Both the position numbers and the translations under genes were made by a program. The notes beneath the pieces are model-generated. The model ran no database searches. It worked only from the letters and a program-made list of their open reading frames with translations, and was not told the DNA's origin. From positions 3,978,501 to 4,042,500 of the forward strand of contig NZ_CP017024.1 in the NCBI RefSeq assembly GCF_014522265.1: DNA of 64,000 nucleotides. The letters are read 5' to 3'. The first letter of the stretch is position 1; each line of letters starts with the position of its first letter. The stretch comes from Pseudomonas oryzihabitans (GTDB lineage: Bacteria; Pseudomonadota; Gammaproteobacteria; Pseudomonadales; Pseudomonadaceae). This document shows positions 8,015 through 17,000 of the stretch, one piece after another.

Positions 8015-8788
8015 ATGAACAGACTGGAAGGAAAAAGCGCCCTGATCACCGGCGCCGCGCGCGGTATCGGCAAGGCCTTCGCCGAGGCCTACCTGCGGGA
8101 AGGCGCAAGGGTGGCCATCGCCGACATCAATATCGAAAGAGCCCGTGAAACGGCCGAGGAACTGGGCGAGCGCGCCTACGCCCTGGCCATGGACGTTACC
8201 GACCAGGTGTCCATCGACACGGCTATCGCCCAGGTGGTCGCTACCGCCGGCAAGCTCGACATCCTGGTCAACAATGCCGCCCTGTTCGACCTGGCCCCCA
8301 TCGTCGAGATCTCGCGGGAAAGCTATGACCGGCTGTTCGCCATCAACGTGGCCGGGCCCTTGTTCACCCTGCAGGCCGCTGCCCGGCAGATGATCGCCCA
8401 GGGTCATGGCGGCAAGATCATCAATATGGCCAGCCAGGCCGGGCGCCGCGGTGAAGCCCTGGTTGCCGTCTATTGCGCAACCAAGGCTGCGGTCATCAGC
8501 CTGACCCAGTCGGCCGGCCTCGACCTCATCAAGCACCGCATCAACGTCAATGCCATCGCTCCCGGCGTGGTCGACGGCGAGCATTGGGAGGGTGTGGACG
8601 CCCTCTTCGCCCATTACGAGCAACGGCCGCTGGGCGAGAAGAAGCGCCTGGTCGGCGAAGCCGTACCCTACGGTCGCATGGGAACCGCCGAGGACCTGGT
8701 CGGCATGGCGCTGTTCCTGGCGTCCAGTGACAGCGATTTCGTGGTCGCCCAGACCTACAACGTCGACGGCGGCAACTGGATGAGCTGA
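8015..8788 (+). CDS. short-chain dehydrogenase, sorbitol (L-iditol 2-) dehydrogenase type
   Basis: A 257-residue classical SDR. The nucleotide-binding motif TGAARGIG is at residues 12-19, NNAA follows near 87-90, and the catalytic Ser140, Tyr153 and Lys157 are in place (MASQAGRRG and YCATKAA). The C-terminal VAQTYNVDGGNWMS is typical of sorbitol/galactitol dehydrogenases such as SmoS. It lies 68 bases after the polyol-binding protein gene on the same strand, so it probably oxidises the sugar alcohol that this locus senses. Exact substrate (sorbitol, galactitol or other) cannot be read from the sequence. Confidence 0.8.
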   Translation: MNRLEGKSALITGAARGIGKAFAEAYLREGARVAIADINIERARETAEELGERAYALAMDVTDQVSIDTAIAQVVATAGKLDILVNNAALFDLAPIVEISRESYDRLFAINVAGPLFTLQAAARQMIAQGHGGKIINMASQAGRRGEALVAVYCATKAAVISLTQSAGLDLIKHRINVNAIAPGVVDGEHWEGVDALFAHYEQRPLGEKKRLVGEAVPYGRMGTAEDLVGMALFLASSDSDFVVAQTYNVDGGNWMS

Positions 8789-8800
8789 TCCACCCTTCGG

Positions 8801-9394
8801 TCAGCTCAGGTCATGCAGTTCCTTGACGATCGCCGGACCGATCTGCAGGTCGGCGAAGCTGACCTCCAGGCCCTCGCGCTGCGGCGAGCAGCAATAGGGC
8901 CCGACCTGCAAGTCCGCGCCCTCTTCGCTCGCGAACCGGCACAGCCGCAACAGCGGCCAGCTCAGGCCATCCAGGGAATACTGGAGGCGCAGCACCTCGT
9001 CATGCAGTGTCATCCGCAGCCAGAAGCCGCGCAAGGCATCAGGCATGGGCCCGAGGGCCCAGTCGGAATGCCCCAGGGTGAGGACGCTGCCCAGATGGGC
9101 GATGCCATCGCTGATCTCGAGCCCGGTCTTGCACCACTGCTCGCGGCCCTGCCGCACCATCAGGCCGGCCTGGTCATACAGCTCGGTAAAGGTCCCGGTG
9201 ATCCGCACTTGGGCGGTGAAGTCCGCTCCGGCCGCATAACCGCGGAAATGCCCGCTATCACGCTCGAAGCCGTATTGGGTCCTCTGCCAGAAGTCGGTCT
9301 CGCGATCGGTACAGATGTGCAGCAGGCCATCCGTGTCGGACCAGCGCTTCGGCTCGTTCAGCCAGTGGGCGGGCAAGGTCTTCGCAAGGGTCAT
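8801..9394 (-). CDS. DUF1349 family protein (concanavalin-like fold)
   Basis: A 197-residue cytoplasmic-looking protein with no signal peptide. The order WRRTQYGFERDSGHF-like segment, FTAQVRITGTFTELYDQAGLMVR, WCKTGLEISDG and FWLRMTLHDEVLRLQYSLDG matches the DUF1349 family, whose members adopt a lectin/glucanase-like sandwich and are of unknown function. The ATG at 9394 is preferred over upstream in-frame starts because homology begins there. It converges with the dehydrogenase gene with a 12-base gap, and its own promoter side faces the sRNA terminator. Confidence 0.7.
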   Translation of the reverse strand: MTLAKTLPAHWLNEPKRWSDTDGLLHICTDRETDFWQRTQYGFERDSGHFRGYAAGADFTAQVRITGTFTELYDQAGLMVRQGREQWCKTGLEISDGIAHLGSVLTLGHSDWALGPMPDALRGFWLRMTLHDEVLRLQYSLDGLSWPLLRLCRFASEEGADLQVGPYCCSPQREGLEVSFADLQIGPAIVKELHDLS

Positions 9395-9522
9395 GACGGT
9401 TATCCGCGGCGGATGGGCTGCGCACACGATAGATCAAGGACGCGGGATGCGCCAAAGCTGGAAGTTAATCGTGCTGTCAGGGCAGCCATCCCCTGCCCTC
9501 TAGCGACCTTCTTGCAGGCATG

Positions 9523-9546
9523 AAAAAAGGGAGCCCGGAGGCTCCC
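9523..9546 (-). terminator. intrinsic terminator of the Crc-type sRNA
   Basis: On the minus strand GGGAGCC, loop TCCG, GGCTCCC, then TTTTTT: a textbook Rho-independent terminator. It sits right after the last CA motif and defines the sRNA 3' end. Confidence 0.88.
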
Positions 9547-9745
9547 CTGTTCAAGTACGTCTGCTGTCCTCTTGTTTTTGTTGTCGGACATCAACGTCAT
9601 CGATCTTTAGTACGCCCCACCAAGCAGGTGGGAAGTGAACAGATTACTTTGGTTGCTCTGCAGCGTCCCAAAATGATCGGTTCGCGAGCCTTGGCCGTCT
9701 TGTTCTTGTTGTGGGCGGTTAGCGGCGCATCTTGTTGTTCTTGTG
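9523..9745 (-). ncRNA. CrcZ/CrcY/CrcX-family sRNA (Hfq/Crc-sequestering)
   Basis: On the minus strand a sigma-54 promoter (9757-9770) is followed by about 220 bases carrying three A-rich CA motifs: ACAAGAACAACAAGA near 9730-9744, ACAACAAGAACAAGA near 9697-9712, and ACAACAAAAACAAGA near 9570-9584. The transcript ends in a 7-bp GC hairpin and six T (9523-9546). This is the design of the pseudomonad CrcZ, CrcY and CrcX RNAs: CbrB and RpoN drive them, and their CA motifs titrate Hfq/Crc and relieve carbon catabolite repression. At about 220 nt it is shorter than known members (roughly 300-400 nt). The transcript start is estimated from the promoter. Confidence 0.82.
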
Positions 9746-9756
9746 TCAGTAATAAA

Positions 9757-9770
9757 GCACTCGCCGTGCC
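9757..9770 (-). promoter_or_regulatory. sigma-54 (-24/-12) promoter
   Basis: The minus strand reads TTGGCACGGCGAGTGCTTT: GG and GC separated by exactly ten bases, with the full TGGCACG -24 element. It is about 12 bases upstream of the first CA motif of the sRNA. Upstream, on the plus strand, two GTTAC motifs at 9848-9852 and 9879-9883 flank an interrupted inverted repeat (CCTTTTCAC and GGTGAAGG). They sit where enhancer sites for an RpoN-dependent activator such as CbrB would lie; assigning them to CbrB is inference. Confidence 0.85.
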
Positions 9771-9915
9771 AACATTCATAAGTCGTTGAAATAGATAGAT
9801 TTTATTGATTCTAACCTGACATTGGGACAACTGTTGCGGAGGATTTCGTTACCTTTTCACTCGGCGGTGAAGGATCTGGTTACGACATCCACCCGCTCGG
9901 TAACGTCAGCGGCGC

Positions 9916-10860
9916 TCAGCGGCTGTAGGTCGAACGCTTGAGTGTCGCCTCATTGTTGCGCTGGGCGGCAGGTCGTTCGGGATTGTCGGTAGGCAGGTAC
10001 AGCAGCCGTGTGGCCAGCACCTCGCGACGCGGCTTGATGTCGGGTCGCAGCGCCCCGCGCTGGGTACGGTCGAAATCGCGCAGGTCGACGACCTGCATGC
10101 CGTCCTGGGCCGGCACCACGAAGACCGGCAGGTTGGCGTGGATCATGGCGTCATAGCGACTTTCCTCGCCGAACCAGAGCATCGCCCGTGGATGCGGGGC
10201 GATCTTCTTGTGCCGGACCAGGATGTCGTCGTCCGCCATGCGATTGAGTGCCTGATGCTCCTGCCATTCCGGCGTGCGATCCAGGGCGGTCCGCTCCCGA
10301 TCGGCGCGGGCCATGGCGAGGGTCTTGAGCTGCTCGCGTACCTTGGACACCTTGACCCGCTCTCCTCCGGCGGTATGGCCGGCCCAGGTAAAGGTCAGCT
10401 GCCGGACCGGATCGGGAAAGCCATGGACTTTGCGGATCAGTTGCTTGGTATTGAAGGCGCCGCCCAGGGCCTTGCGCATGATGCGCGGCCGCGCCTCGGG
10501 CGCCAGCTCCAGCTCCAGGCGCGTCTGTTCGATGGCAGCACTGAAGGCCGCCTTGCAGGTGTTGATGGCCAGGATCTCCTCCATCAGGGGTTCGGTCAGG
10601 GCGATATAGCCTGGCAGGCGGCTGACGGTACCCGGCGCCTGGCCGGGCTGCAGGTGGAAGGCCAGCAAGGCATCACGGGTAAGCTCCACCGCAGCGCTAC
10701 CCTCGAAGGACTCCGCGGCGATGTGGTCCGGCACCCGCTGTTGCGCCAGCAAAGGCAGCCGCCAGACCCGGGCGGCTATCACCTTGCTGGGCCAGCGCTC
10801 ATTGAAGGTTGCGATGCTCCGCTTCAGCTCTTCGAACGTGTTCTTGATGTCTTCGTGCAT
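9916..10860 (-). CDS. tus: Tus-like DNA replication terminus site-binding protein
   Basis: A 314-residue protein that follows the E. coli Tus (309 residues) throughout. Shared stretches include LPLLAQQ near the start, a central LTFTWAGHT then VSKVREQLKTL (E. coli LRFGWANKH then VLAQLEKSL), and a C-terminal IAPHPRAMLWFGEESR, PVFVV, MQVVDLRDFD and RREVLATRLLYLP (E. coli PIARVWYKGDQ, PLIALI, GVPDVGELLNYD). Tus binds Ter sites and blocks replication forks from one side. The ATG at 10860 has GGAG six bases upstream; a TTG lies two codons earlier. It is a lone gene. DNA binding to a Ter-like site is not demonstrated. Confidence 0.78.
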   Translation of the reverse strand: MHEDIKNTFEELKRSIATFNERWPSKVIAARVWRLPLLAQQRVPDHIAAESFEGSAAVELTRDALLAFHLQPGQAPGTVSRLPGYIALTEPLMEEILAINTCKAAFSAAIEQTRLELELAPEARPRIMRKALGGAFNTKQLIRKVHGFPDPVRQLTFTWAGHTAGGERVKVSKVREQLKTLAMARADRERTALDRTPEWQEHQALNRMADDDILVRHKKIAPHPRAMLWFGEESRYDAMIHANLPVFVVPAQDGMQVVDLRDFDRTQRGALRPDIKPRREVLATRLLYLPTDNPERPAAQRNNEATLKRSTYSR

Positions 10861-10890
10861 AGCCAACTCCAGCCTGATATCTACCAGATT

Positions 10891-10957
10891 GTAGCATTTG
10901 CACGAACTTCACCCTTCTTATTGATTACCTTGCAGAGGGATATCCTAGCAGTAGCAT
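10891..10957. repeat. paired GTAGCAT repeats upstream of the tus-like gene
   Basis: GTAGCAT occurs at 10891-10897 and again at 10951-10957, in the same orientation and exactly 60 bases apart, within 100 bases upstream of the tus-like start. The minus strand reads ATGCTAC, loosely like the ATGTTGTAACTA core of E. coli Ter. E. coli tus is autoregulated by TerB in its promoter, which is why these repeats were noted. The resemblance is weak. Confidence 0.3.
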
Positions 10958-10978
10958 CTATGCAGGGGTGGTATTGAT

Positions 10979-12532
10979 CTAGACCGACTGCAACTTCTGG
11001 CTGAACTGCGGATGGCCGTCCTGATCTCTCAGGGTGACCTGCAGCTCGGCGGTCTTCCCGTCGATCTCGACCTCGCCGAAGAATTGGAAGTTACTCAGCG
11101 GCGAGGTGTTGGCCTGGGGTGGCGCCTTCTGGAACACCACCTCGGGACCAAAGGTGGCATCCAGTGGATTGGGCCCGAAGCTGCCTGCATTGAGCGGGCC
11201 TGCCACGAATTCCCAGAAGGGTTCGAAATCCTGGAACGCCGCCCTGTCCGGGTGATAGTGATGCGCGGCGCAGTAGTGCACATCAGCGGTAAGCCAGACG
11301 GTATTGCGAATCCCCTGCCTCGCGATGAAGCTCAGCAGATCGGCCGTTTCCAGCTCCCGTCCTTTGGGGGCGCCCGGATCGCCATTAGCGATAGCCTCCC
11401 AGCGGGCCTGCCCTTGTGCGTCCTTGCCATCCGGGACCTGCAGCCCGATGGGCATATCGGCCGCGATGACCTTCCAGGTCGCCCTGGACGCCTGCAGCTC
11501 CTTCTTCAGCCAGTCGAGTTGCTCCTGACCGAGGAAGGCACCCTGACCGCCCTCCTCGTCACCCAGGTTGCTGTCATTGCCGGCACGATAGCTGCGCATG
11601 TCCAGCACGAAGACATCCAGCAAGGGGCCGTAGGCGATGCGGCGGTAGATGCGCCCTGCCCCGTCTGCCGAGACGCCACGCATGGGCGCATACTCCAGGA
11701 AAGCCTGGCGCGCCCGACCACTCAGGACAGCGATGTCCTTGACCTGGTAGCGCTCGTCCAACGTCTTGCTCGGCGACCAGTTATTGGTGGTCTCGTGGTC
11801 GTCCCACTGCCATACCTGCGGGACTTCGGCGTTGAAGCGCTTCAGATGGTCGTCCATCAGGTTGTAGAGATAGTTGCCGCGGAATTCGTCCAGGGTTTCC
11901 GCCACCTTGCTCTTGGCCTCGGTGGTGATATTGCGCCAGATGCGCCCTTCTTCCACCGTCATTTGCGCCGGCACCGGCCCGTCCGCATAGATGGTGTCGC
12001 CACTGTGCAGGAAGAAGTCCGGTCGCCGCTCGCGCATGGCGTTGTAGATGCGCATGCCGCCGATATCGGGATTGATGCCAAAGCCCTGCCCCACGGTGTC
12101 GCCGCCCCAGACGAAACGGATACCGCCACGCTGACTCGGTGCCGAGCGCAGGTGACCGGCGACAGCTTCGCTGAGGGCACCACTGTCCACGTCCTCGAAG
12201 CGGACACGGTAGAAGATGTGCTGATCGGCCGGCAATCCGGCGAGGTCGATACGCGCCGTATAGTCCTGCGCGGCCGTGGTGACGGCACCGGCCACCTTGC
12301 GCGGCGAGCGAAAGCTCTCCTGGGTATCCCACTCCACCAGCAACCGGGCGGGCCGGTCCGTGCGACTCCAGATCAATGCGCGGCCGTCAGTGACATCCCC
12401 GGCCTGGATACCGTCGGGTATTGCTGGACGTCCGGCCGGCGCGGCCCAGGTCCTTTGCCCCAGGGCCGGTAACAGAAGCGAAGCACCCAGGCCTTGCAGG
12501 ACACGACGACGATCAGGACGAAGAAGGGACAT
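10979..12532 (-). CDS. phoD: alkaline phosphatase D (PhoD), Tat-exported
   Basis: A 517-residue PhoD-family phosphatase/phosphodiesterase. The N-terminus has a twin-arginine signal (RRRVLQGLGASLLLPALGQRTWA) for folded export by Tat. Metal-site motifs are visible: FVWGGDTVGQGFG, FFLHSGDTIYADGP, QVWQWDDHETTNNW, and a late VWLTADVHYCAAHHYHPD. PhoD hydrolyses phosphate esters with Fe and Ca cofactors in the periplasm or outside the cell. It is probably induced by phosphate starvation; no clear Pho box was identified by eye. Monocistronic and divergent from aroA. Confidence 0.88.
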   Translation of the reverse strand: MSLLRPDRRRVLQGLGASLLLPALGQRTWAAPAGRPAIPDGIQAGDVTDGRALIWSRTDRPARLLVEWDTQESFRSPRKVAGAVTTAAQDYTARIDLAGLPADQHIFYRVRFEDVDSGALSEAVAGHLRSAPSQRGGIRFVWGGDTVGQGFGINPDIGGMRIYNAMRERRPDFFLHSGDTIYADGPVPAQMTVEEGRIWRNITTEAKSKVAETLDEFRGNYLYNLMDDHLKRFNAEVPQVWQWDDHETTNNWSPSKTLDERYQVKDIAVLSGRARQAFLEYAPMRGVSADGAGRIYRRIAYGPLLDVFVLDMRSYRAGNDSNLGDEEGGQGAFLGQEQLDWLKKELQASRATWKVIAADMPIGLQVPDGKDAQGQARWEAIANGDPGAPKGRELETADLLSFIARQGIRNTVWLTADVHYCAAHHYHPDRAAFQDFEPFWEFVAGPLNAGSFGPNPLDATFGPEVVFQKAPPQANTSPLSNFQFFGEVEIDGKTAELQVTLRDQDGHPQFSQKLQSV

Positions 12533-12735
12533 GGCATTGGCCTCTGCTGGAAAACCGCTAGCACTACCCCGCCTTGATTACTTGTTCATGACATCAGAGG
12601 TACCAGATAAACCCTTCCTGCCCTATAGGGGTGGTATTAACCAACAGGCGCTTTGGCCTGGCTCCCCGAAATGGCATCATGGCGCCCCTGTTACGAACCG
12701 CCGTCACGGCCGTCGCGAAGTTGCTTGGAGCCCCC

Positions 12736-14004
12736 ATGTCCGCCAGACCCTTTATCACCGTCACCCCGCCCAACGTCGCGCTGCACGGACGGATCGCCCC
12801 GCCCGGTTCCAAGTCCATCACCAATCGGGCGCTGCTCCTGGCCGCGCTGGCCAAGGGCACCAGTCGCCTGACCGGCGCCCTCAAGAGCGATGACACCCGG
12901 CACATGTCCGAGGCCCTGCGGCAGATGGGTGTCACCGTCGATGAGCCCGATGCCACTACCTTCGTGGTGACCAGCTCCGGTCGCCTGCAGCAGCCGGCCC
13001 AGCCACTGTTCCTCGGCAACGCCGGCACGGCGGTACGCTTTCTCACCGCGGCGGTGGCAACCGTCGCGGGCGCCGTGACCCTGACCGGCGACGCCTATAT
13101 GCAAAAGCGCCCCATCGGTCCCCTGCTGGAAACCCTGAAGGCCAATGGCATCCAGGTGGACGCCCCTAGCGGCTGCCCGCCAGTGACCGTCACCGGCCAG
13201 GGCCGCCTCACCGCTCGCCGCTTCGAGGTGGATGCCGGTCTCTCCAGCCAGTACGTCTCCGCCCTGCTGATGCTGGCCGCGCTGGGCAGCGAACCGGTGG
13301 ACGTCGCCCTGCGCGGCAGCGACATCGGCGCCCGTGGTTATGTCGACCTGACCGTCGAGGCGATGCGCACCTTCGGGGCCCAGGTCGAGCAGCTGGACGC
13401 CGCCACCTGGCGCGTCGCCCCGACCGGCTATGTCGCCCGGGACTACTTCATCGAGCCGGACGCTTCCGCCGCCACCTATCTCTGGGCGGCCCAGGCCCTG
13501 ACCGGCGGCGCCATCGATCTGGGTGTGGCCGACGACGCCTTCACCCAGCCCGATGCCAAGGCCCGCGACCATATCGCCGCCTTCCCGCGGCTGCCGGCGG
13601 TCATCGACGGCTCGCAGATGCAGGATGCCATCCCTACCCTCGCCGTTCTTGCCGCCTTCAACGAGACGCCGGTGCGATTCGTCGGCCTGGCCAACCTGCG
13701 GGTCAAGGAATGCGACCGGGTCGCGGCGCTGCACGACGGCCTCAACGCCATTCGCACCGGCCTTGCCCGCGTCGAGGGTGACGACCTGCTGGTAGCCGCG
13801 GACCCGGCCCTGGCCGGTACCCGGACCGATGCCGTGATCGAGACCCACGCCGACCACCGGATCGCCATGTGCTTCGCCCTGGCGGGCCTGAAAGTGGCGG
13901 GTATCCGCATTCTGGACCCCGAATGCGTCGGCAAGACCTATCCTGAGTACTGGAATGCCCTGCGCAGTTTGAACGTCCAGCTGAGCGAGGGTATCGAAGC
14001 CTAG
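12736..14004 (+). CDS. aroA: stand-alone 3-phosphoshikimate 1-carboxyvinyltransferase (EPSP synthase)
   Basis: A 422-residue EPSP synthase, the sixth step of the shikimate pathway. PGSKSITNRALLLAA binds phosphoshikimate, LFLGNAGTAVRFLTA (91-105) is the PEP/glyphosate loop, and RPIG, SSQYVSALLM, LRVKECDRV and HADHRIAM follow in order. The residue matching E. coli Pro101 is Phe102. The ATG at 12736 follows TTGGAG; the open frame begins earlier at 12631 without homology. In most pseudomonads the housekeeping EPSP synthase is fused to prephenate dehydrogenase elsewhere, so this may be a second copy; the rest of the genome would have to be checked. Confidence 0.88.
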   Translation: MSARPFITVTPPNVALHGRIAPPGSKSITNRALLLAALAKGTSRLTGALKSDDTRHMSEALRQMGVTVDEPDATTFVVTSSGRLQQPAQPLFLGNAGTAVRFLTAAVATVAGAVTLTGDAYMQKRPIGPLLETLKANGIQVDAPSGCPPVTVTGQGRLTARRFEVDAGLSSQYVSALLMLAALGSEPVDVALRGSDIGARGYVDLTVEAMRTFGAQVEQLDAATWRVAPTGYVARDYFIEPDASAATYLWAAQALTGGAIDLGVADDAFTQPDAKARDHIAAFPRLPAVIDGSQMQDAIPTLAVLAAFNETPVRFVGLANLRVKECDRVAALHDGLNAIRTGLARVEGDDLLVAADPALAGTRTDAVIETHADHRIAMCFALAGLKVAGIRILDPECVGKTYPEYWNALRSLNVQLSEGIEA

Positions 14005-14046
14005 GAATCGCTAGCCACACGCCCGCTCGCTGAATGGAATCTACGC

Positions 14047-17000
14047 ATGTCGATCTCGCTGCTCGAACAGCAGGCGCTTCTGCAGTTGACGTCCCACGCC
14101 CTGGTCATCACCGACCACCACGGGTGCATCGAGCGCTGGAATCGGGGCGCCGAACTGCTGTGTGGCTGGCCAGCCAGCGAAGCCCGCGGTCAGCGCTTCG
14201 CTGACCTGCTGGCGCCCGATCGGGATATCTCGTTCCTGACCACGGCCCAGCATCGGGCGCTGGTCGATGAACATGGCCAGGGCGCCGGCTGGATCACGGT
14301 AGAGGGCGGTACGCCGCGCTGGGTGGAGATCGCCACCACGGCCCTGAAGGACGCCGATACCGTACTCGGCTTCGTGCATGTGCTGCAGGACCGCACCGAA
14401 CAGCTGATGGCCGAGGAGCGGGTACGCCTGGCCCAGGACGTCGGTCGCGTCGGCACCTTCGAATTGCTGCCCGGAGAGGCCCGCTTGCTGGTGTCCTCGG
14501 GGTTCTGCGAGCTGTGGGGATTACCGGTCAGCCGCAGCTATTCCCTCGATGAGCTGGTCCGCCAGCTGCATCCCGACGATGTCGCCAGCCTGCGAACCCT
14601 GACTGCCGCGCCGGACGACGACGCCCTCGACTATCTCGAATACCGCATCCGCCGGGCCGACACCGGCGAGGAGCGCTGGCTCGGTCGCCGCGGCCAGCTG
14701 ATGACCAGCCAGGGCAATGGCCGCTACCTGGGCGTGTGCTACGACATCACCGAGCGCAAGCTCAACGAAGCCGCCATCACCGAGCGCGATCTCTGGCTGC
14801 AGGAGCTGTATCACGGCATGCGCGAAGGCTTCTACATGGCCCAGGCGATCCGCGATGCCAGTGGCCGGATGGAGGACTTCCGTTTCCTTGAGGTCAATCC
14901 GGTCTTCGCCACCCTGACCGGCATCCCCCTGGATCAGGTCCTGGGGCGGACGCTGCGCGAATCCCTGCCGCAGCTGGAAGCCGATCTGCTGCCCGCCTAT
15001 ATCGACTTCATGAACGGCGATGCCGAATTCACCCAGTTCGACATCCTGCTGCACCTGCAGCACGAATACTGGTACGAGGTGCGCGCCCACAAGCTGCCGG
15101 GCGATCGCTTCGCGGTACTCTTCATCGACATCAGTGGTCACCGGCGCCAGGCCCAGGAGCTGGCCCGTAACGAGGCGCAGCTGCGCGCCATCATCAACTC
15201 CATCGACCAGATGGTCTGGGCCACCCGCCCCGATGGCCACCACTTCTATTTCAACGATCGCTGGTACGAATTCACCGGGGTGCCGGAAGGCTCCACGGAG
15301 GGCGAAGGCTGGGCCAACGTCTTCCATCCCGACGACCAGGAGCGCACCTGGAAGGTCTGGCACCACAGCCTCAGCACCGGTGAGCCCTACCATATCGAAT
15401 ACCGCCTGCGACATCGTTCGGGCCGTTATCGCTGGGTGCTCGGTCGAGCGCAGCCGGTGCGTGACGCCAAGGGGCGCATCGAGCAGTGGTTCGGCACCTG
15501 CACCGACATCCAGAGCATTGTCGACGCCCGGGAAGTGCTCACCCGCTCGCGCCAGGAACTGGAACAGCAGATCGAGCTGCGCACCCGCGAGCGGGATCGG
15601 ATGTGGCGTATCAGCCATGATCTCATGGTGATCTGCCGCGCCGACGGCGAGGTGAAGACGGTGAACAGCGCCGCCACTCGCCTGCTGGGACGACGCGAAA
15701 CCGACCTGGCGACCGTCCAGCTCACCGAATTGATCCATCCGGACGATCAGCGCCAGGTCTTCGATACGCTACGCTGCCTGGGCCGCCAGCAGGGCTCGGC
15801 GAATCTCAGGGCGCGGGTGCGTGCCCGCGATGGCAGCTATCGCATCCTCGACTGGACCGCCAGCGCCGAGGACGATCTCATCTACGCCGTGGGGCGTGAC
15901 GTCACCGAGCAGCAGGAGCTGCAGGAACAGCTGCGCCAGGCGCAGAAGATGGAAGCTGTGGGTCAGCTGACCGGGGTATCGCCCATGACTTCAACAACCT
16001 GCTGACCGGCATCATGGGCAGCCTCGACATGCTGCAGCGGCAACAGAAGGCCGGCCGGCAGGACAAGTTCGACCAGTATCTGCATTCGGCGCTGACCTCG
16101 GCCCAGCGCGCGGCCGCCCTCACCCAGCGTCTGCTGGCCTTTTCCCGGCGCCAGGCGCTGGATCTGCAGCCCATCCATGTCAACGACAGTGTGCGCTCCA
16201 TGGAGGAGCTGCTGCTGCGCAGTCTGCGCGGCGACATCGCGCTGGTCCTCGACCTCGACAAGGATGTCTGGCAGGCACTGACCGATGCCCACCAGCTGGA
16301 GAGCGCCCTGCTCAACCTGGTCATCAATGCCCGCGATGCCCTGCCCCATGGTGGCACCATCCGCATCGAGACCCGCAATGTCTATCTGACCGACAGCGGC
16401 AACGGCCTGGACGCCGTGAGTGCCGGCGACTATGTGGCGCTGCTGGTAGTGGACGATGGTACCGGGATGCCGCCCGAGGTCATGGCCCGCGCCTTCGACC
16501 CCTTCTTCACCACCAAGCCCATCGGGCAGGGGACCGGCCTGGGGCTGTCGATGATCTACGGCTACGCCAAACAGTCCAAGGGCCATGTCCGACTCGACTC
16601 CCTGCCCGGCAAAGGTACGACCGTCGGCCTCTATCTGCCCCGCTACCTGGGCGCCGATGTCGAGCCGCCGCGGCTGACGTCGCCCACCGTCACGCCCCAG
16701 GGCGCGGGCAAGACCGTGCTGGTGGTGGAGGACGAACCCGTGGTCCGGCAGATGGTGGTGGATCTGCTGCGGGAGCTGGGCTATGCCACCCTGCAGGCCG
16801 AAGACGCCCGTGGCGCCCTGCCATTGCTGGAAAGCGGACGTCCGATCGATCTGCTGCTGTCCGACGTCGGGCTACCCGGCATGAACGGTCGCCAGCTGGC
16901 CGAGATCGCGCGGCAGCGCCGGCCTGGTCTCAAGGTACTGTTCGCCACCGGCTATGCCGAGGGCGCGCATCTGGACGGCTATCTCGACCCCGGCATGACG

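Noticed and set aside
9520-9830. Small open frames on both strands over the Crc-type RNA
   Set aside because: The sigma-54 promoter, CA motifs and terminator explain the region as a non-coding RNA; the peptides are low complexity.
11012-12472. 486-codon plus-strand frame
   Set aside because: Antisense to phoD, whose Tat signal and metal motifs are unambiguous.
14521-15738. 405-codon minus-strand frame
   Set aside because: Shadow of the PAS domains of the hybrid kinase.
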